Source: Unio delphinus (Eukaryota > Mollusca > Bivalvia > Unionida > Unionidae). From it: a stretch of DNA of 64,000 nt. A model generated the notes under the pieces. The model made no database searches. It worked only from the letters and a program-made list of their open reading frames with translations, and had not been told where the DNA came from. Both the position numbers and the translations under genes were made by a program. This document shows, in pieces, positions 55,938-59,330 of this stretch. Position 1 is the first letter of the stretch. The number at the start of each line of letters is the position of its first letter. The stretch spans positions 19,378,501 to 19,442,500 of the forward strand of contig JAQISU010000081.1 in NCBI GenBank assembly GCA_029339505.1, given 5' to 3'.

Positions 55938-57948
55938 AATTTAAATATAACTGTAACAATTTTTTTTCAGTCATTTCTATGATGTTCCGCAGTATGGTAG
56001 TTTATAATCATGTCTAGCACTGGAGCATCATTACCAATTAAACAAATAAAATTAATATTACATGATCAACAATATCTTTGCAATTATCTTGCCTTGGGAA
56101 AAATACACCTTTAAAAAATGATAATGTTGAAAATATATACAAAATTCAGCGACTAATATTTTATCATTCCTGCCCCACTGGCTACCTTAAGCAGAAAGTC
56201 CCAAATTATATCCTGCAGTTGAGTATTGGATGATACAGGTAAGATGATCTAAGTGTTGGCTACTCATTATATGAAAAGGCAATCACAGTTTCTACTGCTA
56301 GCCCTTTAAGAAACAAAGACAAGCGAATGCTCGTCTTTTGTCAACACACCAATATATTGCAGCAGTGTCTTTCATCTTTGACTTGACAAACTAAATTCAC
56401 AATATCTAGTTGTAGACTTTGCCATCAGTCTGTGGAACAAATGATCACTCACTGTATAGCATGTAACAACTGTTTATGTTAGCCAGCTTTAGCTACAAAG
56501 ACTAAGGCATGTAAATGAATCAAACCAATCCCATCTGTTGTTGTATGCAATACTGTCTTGTAGGGTAATGACCAAACAAACATTTGATGTCAAACTATGT
56601 GATCTACCTGACATTTTAGAGAAATTAAGAATAGTATTATATAATTGATAATGTAACCCATTATGATGTAAACTTAGACAACTATTAAATACATGTATAG
56701 ACCAGTTTCTGGTCCTGTTGCCAACTATAAGAAAACAAATAGACAACAAGACACTAAGTCTGGTGCCTAACATTACTATTACAGGTTTGAGAGCTAATTG
56801 TTCCAACTACAAAACACTATTTTTTTTAAAAAGAAATAGCTTGATTATCCTTATTTGATAATCTCAAACCAGACTAAATAAGTGTGGCAACATGTGTGAC
56901 ACCTTCCATTAGCAGGACTCATGGTGGATTACAAATCTGGGTCAACGGCAGAAATTTACTGGACATGCCAAAAATTTTCAAATGTGTTCTACTGCTGAGT
57001 TCTACATTCAAGACAGTCCTACTGAAATAAGATACTCAGTGGGATCAAAAATTGGCAATATAAAGTGAACTGTCAACAATATAATCCATTTGCCACAGAT
57101 ACTTAAATGTAATTACAGCATTAATATCCTTGCCAGCATATTTATTATAGATAATTAACTTAAATCTAATTACAGCATTAATGTCCTTGCCAGCTTATTT
57201 ATTATCCCTAATTAATGTAAATCTAATTACAGCATTAATGTCCATGCCAGCATATTTATTGTCACTAATTAACGTAAATAAGATAACTATAAATCTACAG
57301 CAAGTAATAACAATGGTGCTACATGTAAGAAACAGGTACCTACAATATTTTCAATTCAAAGTCAATGCTATACTGAAATCACACTCTTCCTATAGCATTC
57401 ATTTCAACTGTCCCTACTTATACATTGTCTTGACACTAAATGATTTCCAATAAATTTAATTTTCTTTTAGAGAACTTTTTCTCTGTTATCTGACATCAAA
57501 AGACAGCAATGGATATATGTAACTTGTTTCAACTGTACTTTAATGCTACACATCTCTCTGAAAATAAGCCTATTACAACACCAGTAAACCAAAAACATTA
57601 TTGCTAAATGTATGAAAATTTTATTAAACATTAAAAAGCAGGTCACAGTGACCTAGCTTTGTCATATTACAAATATTCATCTCTAGACACCATTACAGAG
57701 CAACTTTGGTGGCAACAGGTTAAGACGTATCTGAAATTGAACCCCCAGGTGTCACCATGTACAATAATTCATGTAACCAAAACAAAATGCAATAAGAATT
57801 AAAGTTTGATCCCAAAAGTAATTATGAAAAATCAAGTTTGCATTACAACCATTACTGGACAACTTACAAGTACATGTACCAACTTACTCTGAGTTCTGGC
57901 AACAACCAACAGATGCATAAAGGTAAGGAGGCCAAAGTACCACCCCAT
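212..57948 (-). CDS. PCDH15-like: Protocadherin-15-like cadherin, 5' part of gene (32 exons, 1582 codons, incomplete at C-terminus)
   Basis: Thirty-two exons join in frame, all with GT..AG borders, into a secreted-side cadherin: signal peptide (residues 1 to about 20), 13 complete EC repeats and part of a 14th. EC linkers, by residue: EC1/2 DVNDNSPQF 143-151, EC2/3 DSDDMAPAF 260-268, EC3/4 DVPNNSPPT 401-409, EC4/5 DLNDNDPVF 520-528, EC5/6 AGNNAPQI 633-640, EC6/7 DVNDNNPVF 734-742, EC7/8 DVQDSVPLF 838-846, EC8/9 DQNDNSPVL 941-949, then V-x-R-N types at 1049, 1156, 1270, 1379 and 1493. PCDH15 shows the same order, including the odd EC2/3, EC3/4 and EC5/6 linkers, a Cys pair in EC1 (23 and 123) and one in EC3 (273 and 280). 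In vertebrates PCDH15 has 11 ECs and forms hair-cell tip links; insect Cad99C acts in microvilli. Here a membrane adhesion protein of similar type is inferred. The gene continues left of position 1. Alternative: another long CDH23- or Fat-like cadherin, but the cysteines and linker order argue against that. Confidence 0.88.
815..1105. repeat. 36-bp minisatellite, intron 31
   Basis: About eight copies of a unit containing cacctgtctgatatgtgcta, with single-base differences. Intronic; the open frame through it is a by-product of a unit divisible by three. Confidence 0.92.
1374..1513. repeat. Compound AAT/ACT/AAG microsatellite, intron 31
   Basis: Runs of taa, tac and aag triplets. The poly-Asn, poly-Ile and poly-Leu frames across it are artefacts. 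The rest of intron 31 up to 2092 holds no recognisable feature. Confidence 0.93.
2092..2360. repeat. 42-bp minisatellite, intron 31
   Basis: About six copies, some shortened, of a unit with aggccttcataccaggatg. It ends about 270 bp downstream of the donor of E31. Confidence 0.9.
2635..2826 (-). CDS. PCDH15-like: E31: EC13/EC14 border
   Basis: Residues 1470-1533: A-Y-D-L-G-T-P, linker NVYRNTAPVF (1493-1502), V-D-E-T and A-T-D-S-D. Long phase-0 exon. Confidence 0.86.
2947..3290. repeat. Degenerate ~80-bp tandem repeat, intron 30
   Basis: Four or five strongly diverged copies built on ctgtgtaaggacctctatt and ttacaagt. An old array compared with the others. Confidence 0.65.
3300..6197. other. 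Intron 30, mostly plain sequence
   Basis: Apart from a four-copy 50-bp repeat I see no exon or element here. The small frames at 4800-5020 on both strands show no cadherin motif or other recognisable domain. Confidence 0.6.
4576..4780. repeat. 50-bp tandem repeat, 4 copies, intron 30
   Basis: Unit contains gaccttctagattactgtag followed by tattgctcatcgacctttca. The copies are nearly identical, suggesting recent duplication. Confidence 0.93.
6198..6533 (-). CDS. PCDH15-like: E30: EC12/EC13 border plus EC13, fused double exon
   Basis: Residues 1358-1469, 336 bp. It covers what two exons encode elsewhere: E-A-T-D-N-G, linker KVLRNFNSPLW (1379-1389), I-P-E-N, A-T-D-R-D, then Y-R-L-I-G and L-T-R-D-P-G-V-T-P-Y-R. 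The intron expected near 6333 is absent. Confidence 0.88.
7144..7284 (-). CDS. PCDH15-like: E29: EC12
   Basis: Residues 1311-1357: I-T-Y-R-I-I-G-D, N-F-F-T-V and L-A-S-D-S-T-D-T-F-R. Short phase-0 exon; no DRE motif. Confidence 0.85.
7845..8033 (-). CDS. PCDH15-like: E28: EC11/EC12 border
   Basis: Residues 1248-1310: L-T-D-K-G-V-P-P, linker NVLRNDQPPVYF (1270-1281), L-R-E-D and A-T-D-S-D. Long phase-0 exon; donor GTATGT. Confidence 0.87.
8065..8134. repeat. (TA)n microsatellite, intron 27
   Basis: About 35 TA repeats starting roughly 30 bp upstream of the acceptor of E28. Confidence 0.95.
8306..8445 (+). mobile_element. tRNA-derived SINE head, intron 27
   Basis: A pol III A box (TGGCTTAGTGATTAG, 8324-8338) is followed by a B box (GGTTTCAATCC, 8366-8376) at tRNA-like spacing. 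The flanks do not fold into a full acceptor stem, so I call a SINE relic, not a tRNA gene. It is unrelated to the other SINE family in the window. Confidence 0.6.
8536..8676 (-). CDS. PCDH15-like: E27: EC11
   Basis: Residues 1201-1247: V-E-F-R-L-T-G, N-Y-F-R-I-D and I-R-S-P-V-Q-D. Short phase-0 exon; a large 51-bp array lies about 200 bp upstream of its acceptor. Confidence 0.85.
8883..10672. repeat. 51-bp minisatellite, ~35 copies, intron 26
   Basis: Near-perfect array of a unit with gtccctacaaaacaattaaa. Because 51 is divisible by 3 and the unit lacks stops, frames of more than 550 codons stay open on both strands; I reject them as genes. On the gene strand each unit reads TTTTAATTGTTTTGTAG, which resembles a 3' splice site. 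Confidence 0.97.
10905..11075. repeat. 42-bp minisatellite, 4 copies, intron 26
   Basis: Unit contains tatacaggtaatcatcatcc followed by aaatgatcagttatgtatttg. Separate from the 51-bp array in the same intron. Confidence 0.92.
11405..11605 (-). CDS. PCDH15-like: E26: EC10/EC11 border
   Basis: Residues 1134-1200: T-A-K-D-N-A-G, linker NVNRNLQDPRW (1156-1166), I-T-E-N-D and A-E-D-L-D. Long phase-0 exon of the pair. Confidence 0.87.
11977..12114 (-). CDS. PCDH15-like: E25: EC10
   Basis: Residues 1088-1133: L-N-Y-L-L-L-G-D, Y-F-Q-L, and D-Q-L-T-K-D-T-S-R-T-Y-Y. Short phase-0 exon of the repeating pair; no DRE motif. Confidence 0.85.
12553..15555. repeat. 88-bp minisatellite, ~34 copies, intron 24
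   Basis: A 3-kb array of 86-90 bp units with ggaacctacccataaaattc and cacctcatgatttagtacag. Variants (cttaacc/tttaccc/cttaccc; ccagact/ccagcct) recur in blocks, so sub-arrays have been duplicated as multi-unit segments. Confidence 0.97.
15738..16045 (-). repeat. 100-bp tandem triplication covering the E24 splice donor
   Basis: Three copies spaced exactly 100 bp repeat the last ~12 bp of E24, its splice donor and the following intron. The GT of the real donor is at 16030-16031; copies lie at 15930-15931 and 15830-15831, each reading ATCTG|GTAA on the minus strand. Confidence 0.85.
16032..16211 (-). CDS. PCDH15-like: E24: EC9/EC10 border
   Basis: Residues 1028-1087: R-A-S-D-R-G-T-P, linker NVIRNTAPLF (1049-1058), then V-D-T-D. 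First of the R-N linkers. Its 3' end and splice donor are part of a threefold 100-bp repeat (see separate entry). Confidence 0.87.
16424..16675. repeat. 51-bp minisatellite, ~5 copies, intron 23
   Basis: Unit contains gatctttcatcataccaaaa and gataatatccagttaatg. One copy has a 3-bp deletion. Not related to the 51-bp array of intron 26. Confidence 0.92.
16949..17092 (-). CDS. PCDH15-like: E23: EC9
   Basis: Residues 980-1027: F-F-S-I-D-R-D-Y-G-Q-L and S-L-T-N-D-P-G-V-N-Q-Y. The DRE place is taken by L-T-x-D-P-G-V. It is the first of the short phase-0 exons (138-147 bp). Confidence 0.86.
17245..17418. repeat. 86-bp direct duplication, intron 22
   Basis: Two nearly identical copies beginning cttttgtactttataatcat. 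Confidence 0.9.
17678..18005 (-). repeat. 36-bp minisatellite abutting the E22 splice donor
   Basis: About nine copies of a unit with aaccatggtacaaacttcac. On the gene strand the unit contains TAAGTGTGAAGTTTG, identical to the intron from its second base, so the array seems to have grown out of the 5' splice site itself. Confidence 0.9.
18007..18123 (-). CDS. PCDH15-like: E22: EC8/EC9 border
   Basis: Residues 941-979, opening with the last canonical linker of the window, DQNDNSPVL, and closing A-T-D-A-D-A-A. A 36-bp tandem array abuts its donor. Confidence 0.88.
18258..18915. repeat. 43-bp minisatellite, ~15 copies, intron 21
   Basis: Unit contains catatacaatagattttgtt and taaaggacaatt. Copies diverge toward both edges. 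Confidence 0.95.
19222..19437 (-). CDS. PCDH15-like: E21: EC8
   Basis: Residues 869-940: A-V-D-A-D, N-I-N-S-A-S-G-Q-I, A-L-D-Y-E-T, and T-V-R-V-T-V-L leading to the linker in E22. This is the last repeat with a DxE motif. Phase 0. Confidence 0.88.
20079..20319 (-). CDS. PCDH15-like: E20: EC7/EC8 border
   Basis: Residues 788-868: N-P-S-T-G-Q-I, T-L-D-Y-E-S, A-V-D-H, and linker DVQDSVPLF (838-846) with Asp kept at two of the canonical places, then V-A-E-G. Donor GTACGT. Confidence 0.88.
20320..21194. other. Intron 19, no recognisable element
   Basis: AT-rich sequence; the short frames here show no domain. The same holds for intron 18 (21266-21935), apart from a short repeated ttgtacacacatacg segment near 21300 and 21430. 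Confidence 0.5.
21195..21265 (-). CDS. PCDH15-like: E19: EC7 microexon
   Basis: Residues 765-787 plus 2 nt: A-T-D-A-D-Q-P-G then L-T-Y-R-L. Only 71 bp long; the split codon TT|C (Phe) fits E20. Confidence 0.85.
21936..22061 (-). CDS. PCDH15-like: E18: EC6/EC7 border
   Basis: Residues 723-764 with the canonical linker DVNDNNPVF (734-742) and V-P-E-N-Q. Phase 0. A 32-34 bp tandem array begins within 16 bp of its acceptor. Confidence 0.9.
22070..23460. repeat. 32-34 bp minisatellite, ~30 clear copies, intron 17
   Basis: Unit with catttgtgtaatgagataat and caaacata. It is regular to about 23060 and decays to 23460. The units touch each other, so it is not a CRISPR-like repeat-spacer array. Confidence 0.95.
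23815..24890. repeat. 63-bp minisatellite, ~16 copies, intron 17
   Basis: Unit with actgagagatgttgagttac followed by tcgagtaattagtgctggag. The first copies are diverged, the later ones almost identical. With the preceding array it fills most of intron 17. Confidence 0.96.
24976..25072 (-). CDS. PCDH15-like: E17: EC6
   Basis: Residues 690-722 with S-L-D-R-E (DRE calcium motif) and V-R-D-T-T-A-P-L. A 63-bp minisatellite ends about 85 bp beyond its donor. Confidence 0.87.
25335..26745. repeat. Degenerate ~31-bp tandem repeat, intron 16
   Basis: Dozens of diverged copies of ggtcatttctaacattggat with actgtgtgtaa. It is interrupted by a SINE at 25650-25903, so the array is older than that insertion. 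Confidence 0.85.
25650..25903 (-). mobile_element. tRNA-derived SINE (family A), copy 1
   Basis: Read on the minus strand, it starts near GAGTGGCCAAGTGGTCTAAA (A box), has a decayed B box (GTTTGAGTC), a body with CTTCCTCCACCATTAATACT, and ends TGCTGAAAAATGATGTTAAA with an A-rich tail. It is the fullest copy in the window and lies inside the 31-bp array. Confidence 0.75.
26855..27535. repeat. 18-19 bp minisatellite, intron 16
   Basis: More than 30 copies of tgctattgatgggatttaa, with higher-order blocks that include ctaattgctgatggaatttt. Confidence 0.92.
28175..28254 (-). CDS. PCDH15-like: E16: EC6
   Basis: Residues 664-689 plus 2 nt: A-R-D-P-D-G and F-S-I-D-S. The AG|T codon split joins E17 precisely (S-I-D-S-S-G-Q-L). 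Confidence 0.86.
28500..29030. mobile_element. Diverged interspersed repeat of bivalve type, intron 15
   Basis: Phrases such as gagtcactgagaccttcact, gaaaccattttacc, ctcgagttattatgtgcaaac and ttcagacacaagg recur in two loosely related halves. Their wording matches a repeat I recall as very common in bivalve genomes (the 'tgaccttgacctttgacc' kind). Class unknown; no coding capacity. Confidence 0.45.
30114..30243 (-). CDS. PCDH15-like: E15: EC5/EC6 border
   Basis: Residues 620-663. The linker region is S-A-G-N-N-A-P-Q-I, lacking both linker aspartates. PCDH15 also has a calcium-poor NN linker between EC5 and EC6. The XEX strand is I-S-E-G. Confidence 0.87.
30370..30740 (-). pseudogene. pogo/Tigger-type transposase fragment (DDE domain), intron 14
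   Basis: On the minus strand the frame reads E-F-V-K-A-R-R-E-E-D, then N-I-D-V-I-L-V-N-F-D-I-I-P and G-I-K-S-V-R-I-R-M-S-G; after a frameshift L-P-P-T-I-I-F-H-G, and after another P-K-E-W-I-E-Y-V-Q-E-K-G. This order is that of the first part of a DDE_1 domain (NIDETPV..FD..P / KSV.IRTSG / LPP.IIFKG / W..EKGW). At least two frameshifts and no surrounding element make it a dead relic. No cadherin exon overlaps it. Confidence 0.72.
30745..32259. other. Rest of intron 14, no recognisable element
   Basis: AT-rich sequence without splice-bounded coding segments. The minus frame at 31655-31846 shows no domain. The part next to 30740 may hold more decayed transposase but I cannot support it. Confidence 0.45.
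32260..32462 (-). CDS. PCDH15-like: E14: EC5
   Basis: Residues 553-619 plus 2 nt. V-D-A-T-D-A-D-S-G (DxD) opens it and K-A-S-D-S-A-V-P closes it. No DRE motif is seen in the middle. A split Arg codon (AG|A) joins E15. Confidence 0.88.
32612..32640. repeat. (TA)n microsatellite, intron 13
   Basis: About 14 TA units. The intron between here and 33170 is otherwise featureless. Confidence 0.9.
33200..33840 (-). repeat. ~62-bp tandem array of tRNA-like units, intron 13
   Basis: On the minus strand the first units read TTAGTTGGTAGAGTGTCAGA, an A box running into an anticodon stem resembling tRNA-Lys (TTTTTAA loop). Later units end GGGTTCAATACC, a B box. Eight to nine copies; A and B boxes drift in different copies. 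It looks like a tRNA or SINE head that became a minisatellite. Confidence 0.72.
34282..34449 (-). CDS. PCDH15-like: E13: EC4/EC5 border
   Basis: Residues 497-552, with the canonical linker DLNDNDPVF (520-528) and S-V-P-E-G (XEX). Phase 0. Confidence 0.9.
35247..35381 (-). CDS. PCDH15-like: E12: EC4
   Basis: Residues 452-496, with F-N-V-D-S-N-G and N-L-D-Y-E-T (DxE motif), typical of the second half of an EC repeat. Phase 0. Confidence 0.87.
35812..36018 (-). CDS. PCDH15-like: E11: EC3/EC4 border
   Basis: Residues 383-451. The linker is DVPNNSPPT (401-409), a non-canonical form like the EC3/4 linker of PCDH15. It ends V-T-D-P-D-D, the DxD motif of EC4. Phase 0. Confidence 0.87.
36444..36592 (-). 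CDS. PCDH15-like: E10: EC3
   Basis: Residues 333-382. It begins with 2 nt completing Thr333, then S-P-V-G-Y-E-T-Y-F. Only this frame is open across the exon. Donor |GTAAGT, phase 0. Confidence 0.8.
36882..37071. repeat. (AAT)n microsatellite, intron 9
   Basis: About 190 bp of taa triplets with few interruptions, ending 15 bp from the splice donor of E9. Poly-Asn and poly-Ile frames here are artefacts. Confidence 0.96.
37088..37202 (-). CDS. PCDH15-like: E9: EC3
   Basis: Residues 295-332 plus 1 nt. It contains N-P-L-I-I and R-A-V-D-R-D, matching PCDH15 EC3. The donor GTTAGT was chosen because its one-base overhang fits E10 and no better GT exists nearby. A 190-bp AAT microsatellite begins 17 bp beyond the exon end. 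Confidence 0.82.
38008..38082. repeat. (TATG)n/(TA)n microsatellite, intron 8
   Basis: TA-rich tract directly against the left end of a pogo-like element, which inserts at TA. Confidence 0.92.
38083..39113 (+). mobile_element. pogo/Tigger-like DNA transposon relic, intron 8
   Basis: The left end begins CAGTCCAACC with ATCAACATCACTTATGTTGA; the right end read inversely is TAGTTCTTCC then TTTATGTTGACATC, matching about 15 of the first 26 bases, with TA on both sides. Inside is a broken CENP-B-type helix-turn-helix region: K-I-Y-A-E-G-N, K-F-E-D-M-E-E-A and, in another frame, S-T-N-G-W-F-S-H-F-K-V-R-H-N-I. The DDE part is missing, so it is an internally deleted copy. Confidence 0.68.
39172..39330 (-). 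CDS. PCDH15-like: E8: EC2/EC3 border with cysteine pair
   Basis: Residues 242-294. The EC2/3 linker is DSDDMAPAF (260-268) rather than DxNDN, as in PCDH15. Cys273 and Cys280 form the C-x6-C of early EC3, a PCDH15 hallmark. A (TAA)n tract lies just upstream of the acceptor. Confidence 0.88.
39336..39396. repeat. (TAA)n microsatellite, intron 7
   Basis: taa/aat triplets starting right at the acceptor of E8, where they supply the T-rich tract on the gene strand. Confidence 0.9.
39440..39640. repeat. ~48-bp minisatellite, intron 7
   Basis: Four copies of a unit with gcatataagtagggaatggg and taacccttta. Confidence 0.88.
39645..39800. repeat. 34-bp minisatellite, intron 7
   Basis: Four to five copies of tgcctctacccaatttgcat plus ggaatgtctttt, directly after the 48-bp array. 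Confidence 0.9.
40600..41500. repeat. Diverged 60-70 bp tandem repeat, intron 7
   Basis: Copies of tttcagaactacaatttttc, tactcacacagacaagac and tatatcatatcatagcagac, interrupted by a SINE at 40765-41012. Confidence 0.85.
40765..41012 (-). mobile_element. tRNA-derived SINE (family A), copy 2
   Basis: Same body as copy 1, with a (CAA)n tail on the minus strand (gttgttgttg on plus). The A-box side is damaged (GGGGCCGAGTTTTCTAAAGC). It sits inside the 60-70 bp array. Confidence 0.72.
41510..41915. repeat. 66-bp minisatellite, 6 copies, intron 7
   Basis: Unit with gcatgaaagaaatttgcatc and acacagtggtacacacttaa. A unit of 66 bp keeps frames open on both strands; not a gene. It grades into the neighbouring arrays through the shared word gaactacaag. 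Confidence 0.93.
41930..42655. repeat. 31-bp minisatellite, ~23 copies, intron 7
   Basis: Unit actttaaaactacaagaata plus ttatgttaca or ttatgttatgc. The shared actacaag suggests descent from the upstream 66-bp unit. Confidence 0.95.
42816..42944 (-). CDS. PCDH15-like: E7: EC2
   Basis: Residues 199-241. It contains Q-S-L-D-F-E (DxE motif) and ends M-N-V-I-A-K, running into D-L-G-T-P in E8. Phase 0; donor GTAATT. Confidence 0.85.
43190..43900. repeat. ~55-bp degenerate tandem repeat, intron 6
   Basis: About seven copies of ggttatcagttgatacctag plus tgtcaataatacttcatttg. It resumes after the SINE at 43556-43790, showing that the SINE landed in it. Confidence 0.85.
43556..43790 (-). mobile_element. 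tRNA-derived SINE (family A), copy 3
   Basis: Minus-strand B box GGTTTCGAGTCTC, the same body as the other copies, and TGGCGTTAAACCGTACAACA at the 3' end with a CAA tail. The 5' end with the A box is missing. Confidence 0.74.
44043..44995 (+). pseudogene. RTE-like non-LTR reverse transcriptase fragment, 5' part, intron 6
   Basis: Shows V-F-I-D-L-K-K-A-F-D-R-V-W-H (RT palm), V-H-Q-G-C-L-L-S-P-T-L-F-N, L-H-F-A-D-D-I-D (catalytic FADD), M-E-I-S-A-E-K-T-K, F-K-Y-L-G-S-I-I-T, then R-K-L-K-W-Y-G-H-V near 44900. Frameshifts and stops at 44110 and around 44605-44760 kill it. Endonuclease and start are missing. It is 5'-truncated, as usual for LINE copies. Confidence 0.85.
44996..45923. mobile_element. 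928-bp terminal-inverted-repeat DNA element inserted in the LINE relic
   Basis: The ends are inverted repeats: left ccgtattttggtgtgtataa then cgcgcac; right, inverted, differs by one base in about 27. TA lies on both sides (44994-44995 and 45924-45925), as for a TA target duplication. A second tataacgcgcacccc motif sits inside the left end and a related one (tacaacgcgcaccccc) near the right end. Inner frames show no transposase domain, so it is a non-autonomous copy of an unidentified family. Confidence 0.82.
45926..46095 (+). pseudogene. RTE-like reverse transcriptase fragment, 3' part
   Basis: Continues the LINE reading after the inserted element (R-W-T-D-N-I-I-Q-W-T type C-terminal wording, here frameshifted). 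It is the 3' flank of the same copy as 44043-44995. Confidence 0.7.
46276..46383 (-). CDS. PCDH15-like: E6: EC2
   Basis: Residues 163-198, starting L-T-P-V-G-T-T-I-Y, the same wording as the matching place in PCDH15 EC2, followed by A-L-D-K-D-S-G, a DxD calcium motif. Phase 0 borders; donor GTATGT. Confidence 0.85.
46640..47225. repeat. ~29-bp minisatellite, intron 5
   Basis: About 20 diverged copies of aatcaaatgacaatgaagtg plus tacagtctg. Confidence 0.9.
47727..47819 (-). CDS. PCDH15-like: E5: EC1/EC2 border
   Basis: Residues 132-162. It carries the canonical calcium linker DVNDNSPQF (143-151) and the first strand of EC2, ending S-V-E-E (XEX motif). Phase 0 at both ends. Confidence 0.88.
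47820..50735. other. Intron 4, no recognisable element
   Basis: A 2.9-kb AT-rich intron. I see no tandem array, SINE body or splice-bounded coding segment; frames at 49128-49404 and 49725-49907 are short and domain-free. Confidence 0.5.
50736..50816 (-). CDS. PCDH15-like: E4: EC1, second cysteine
   Basis: Residues 105-131. It contains F-Q-L-K-C; Cys123 matches the second EC1 cysteine of PCDH15 and may pair with Cys23. Both borders are phase 0; the donor GTAATT is weak. Confidence 0.8.
51800..51993 (-). CDS. PCDH15-like: E3: EC1 core
   Basis: Residues 40-104, ending S-V-D-R-D, the EC1 equivalent of the DRE segment. The glycine-rich P-V-T-G-T-L-G-G-P stretch resembles the EC1 loop of PCDH15. 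Acceptor TTACAG, donor |GTAAGT, phase 0 at the end. Confidence 0.85.
51994..55351. other. Intron 2, no recognisable element
   Basis: The longest intron with no array I could see. The frame at 54182-54502 shows no domain. It separates the first EC1 exon from the rest of EC1. Confidence 0.5.
55352..55408 (-). CDS. PCDH15-like: E2: start of EC1
   Basis: Residues 21-39 plus 1 nt, beginning T-P-C-S. Cys23 sits where PCDH15 has the first EC1 cysteine. The exon joins E1 by a split codon (A|CA) and E3 by G|CA. Borders are TTTCAG| and |GTATGG. Confidence 0.8.
55874..55931. repeat. (GA)n microsatellite, intron 1
   Basis: About 28 ga units. Confidence 0.96.
57090..57290. repeat. ~57-bp tandem repeat, 3 copies, intron 1
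   Basis: Unit with aatctaattacagcattaat and gtccttgccagcatatttat. Confidence 0.88.
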
Positions 57949-57986
57949 CTTGCCAGTATCTGGAGCAAGCAGCTCCCTGAAAATAT
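57888..57986 (-). CDS. PCDH15-like: E1: start codon and signal peptide
   Basis: Coding part 57888-57948 gives residues 1-20 (MGWYFGLLTFMHLLVVARTQ) plus 1 nt. It is a short N-region, a hydrophobic core and a polar end, i.e. a signal peptide. The donor is A|GTAAGT. A TTTCAG acceptor at 57987-57988 suggests that 57949-57986 is 5' UTR of this exon. An in-frame ATG at 58122 lies beyond that acceptor and gives no signal peptide, so it was not chosen. Any upstream non-coding exon was not located. Confidence 0.8.
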
Positions 57987-58613
57987 CTGAAATGAAAGAA
58001 AATACATGGAAATTATAGGGCTTCCAACCTCTGATACTTAAGATATGGTGTCTAACTAATCTGAATATTTCTAGGTTAGGAGTAAATGTACAAAATAAAA
58101 CTATTGGGCACAAAGAAAACATGCAAATGTTGGTACACTCTTAACAATTATTTAGGAAGTAAAATTACATGCTCAAATTCAAACGTTCAATATTCAAAAA
58201 CTAATTAAAAAAATTTAAAAATTTCAGTACTCAAGATGTATGATAAATAAGGGGAAAAAATGCCTTTGTTCTTGCTCATCACAGTTCATGCTCTTTTAAA
58301 GTATTTCATGTTCATTGTTTCTGTGCATTAGCACATAAGCAAGCATGTTGAATATAACCTATTTTTATTTCTCTTATCATTGATAGTAATCCACTCAAAC
58401 TGGTTTTCAAGGGCTACCGGTATTATTAAAATTTGAAAATTTAAAATTACTGCTTTTATTTTTATATTAGCCCATATAAAGTAGTGTTTCAACTCACATA
58501 GTCCACTCCCAAAGTGCTATTATCTTCATTTATATGGGACAGTTAATGAAGATGGGGGAAAAAAATGATTATCCATGGTAGCTCCTTATTGTGACATCAT
58601 CATTATGTTGTGA

Positions 58614-58765
58614 CCACTGCTGCTTGATATAATATTGTTAGCCCTGTACTGCTTGATATAATATTGTTAGCTCTGTGCTGCTTGATATAACATTGTTAGC
58701 CCTGTGATGCTTGATATAATATTGTTAGTCCTGTGCTGCTTGATAAAGTGTTGTTAGCCCTGTGC
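58614..58765. repeat. 29-bp tandem repeat, 5 copies
   Basis: Unit ctgcttgatataatattgtt plus agccctgtg. Confidence 0.92.
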
Positions 58766-59144
58766 TTTAGCTCTGTAAAAGACAAATTATCCAAAAAAAT
58801 TGCCAACAAATTCTCTGAACAAAAGCCACTGTAGAGAAAAGACAGGAGAAACCGAGATCTAAACTAAGCATGATGCATTCATCAAACCTTAAAGATTTCT
58901 CCATATGTCATTTTGCCACTAGATTTACAGAATTAAGACAGGTGTTGCTCTACAGCAGGAGGATAACACACTGTCAGGAGCATGGCATCTGTGTTGAAAA
59001 CCAATACAATTTATTGCTCCACCTTTGTCCCAATTATACAGACTGAAATCAATATGCCTGTTCAATGAAAACAAAAGGCAGCCAAGCTTAAACATTAATT
59101 GTAAGAATACACCTAAATTTAATTGCTTTGAGCTATTTGCCTAA

Positions 59145-59330
59145 AGAAATTCACTCAAACTATTCCATATACTAGCTTAGAAGTTCACTCAAACTATATC
59201 ATATACTAGCTTAGAAGTTCACTCAAACTATACCATATACTAGCTTAGAAGTTCACTCAAACTATACCATATACTAGCTTAGAAGTTCACTCAAACTATA
59301 CCATATACTAGCTTAGAAGTTCACTCAAAC
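59145..59330. repeat. 33-bp tandem repeat, ~6 copies
   Basis: Unit aagttcactcaaactatacc plus atatactagctta, nearly identical copies. Confidence 0.94.

Noticed and set aside
57949..58122. Upstream in-frame ATG extending the cadherin N-terminus
   Set aside because: The extension crosses a good TTTCAG acceptor at 57987 and would bury the signal peptide; the ATG at 57948 is preferred.
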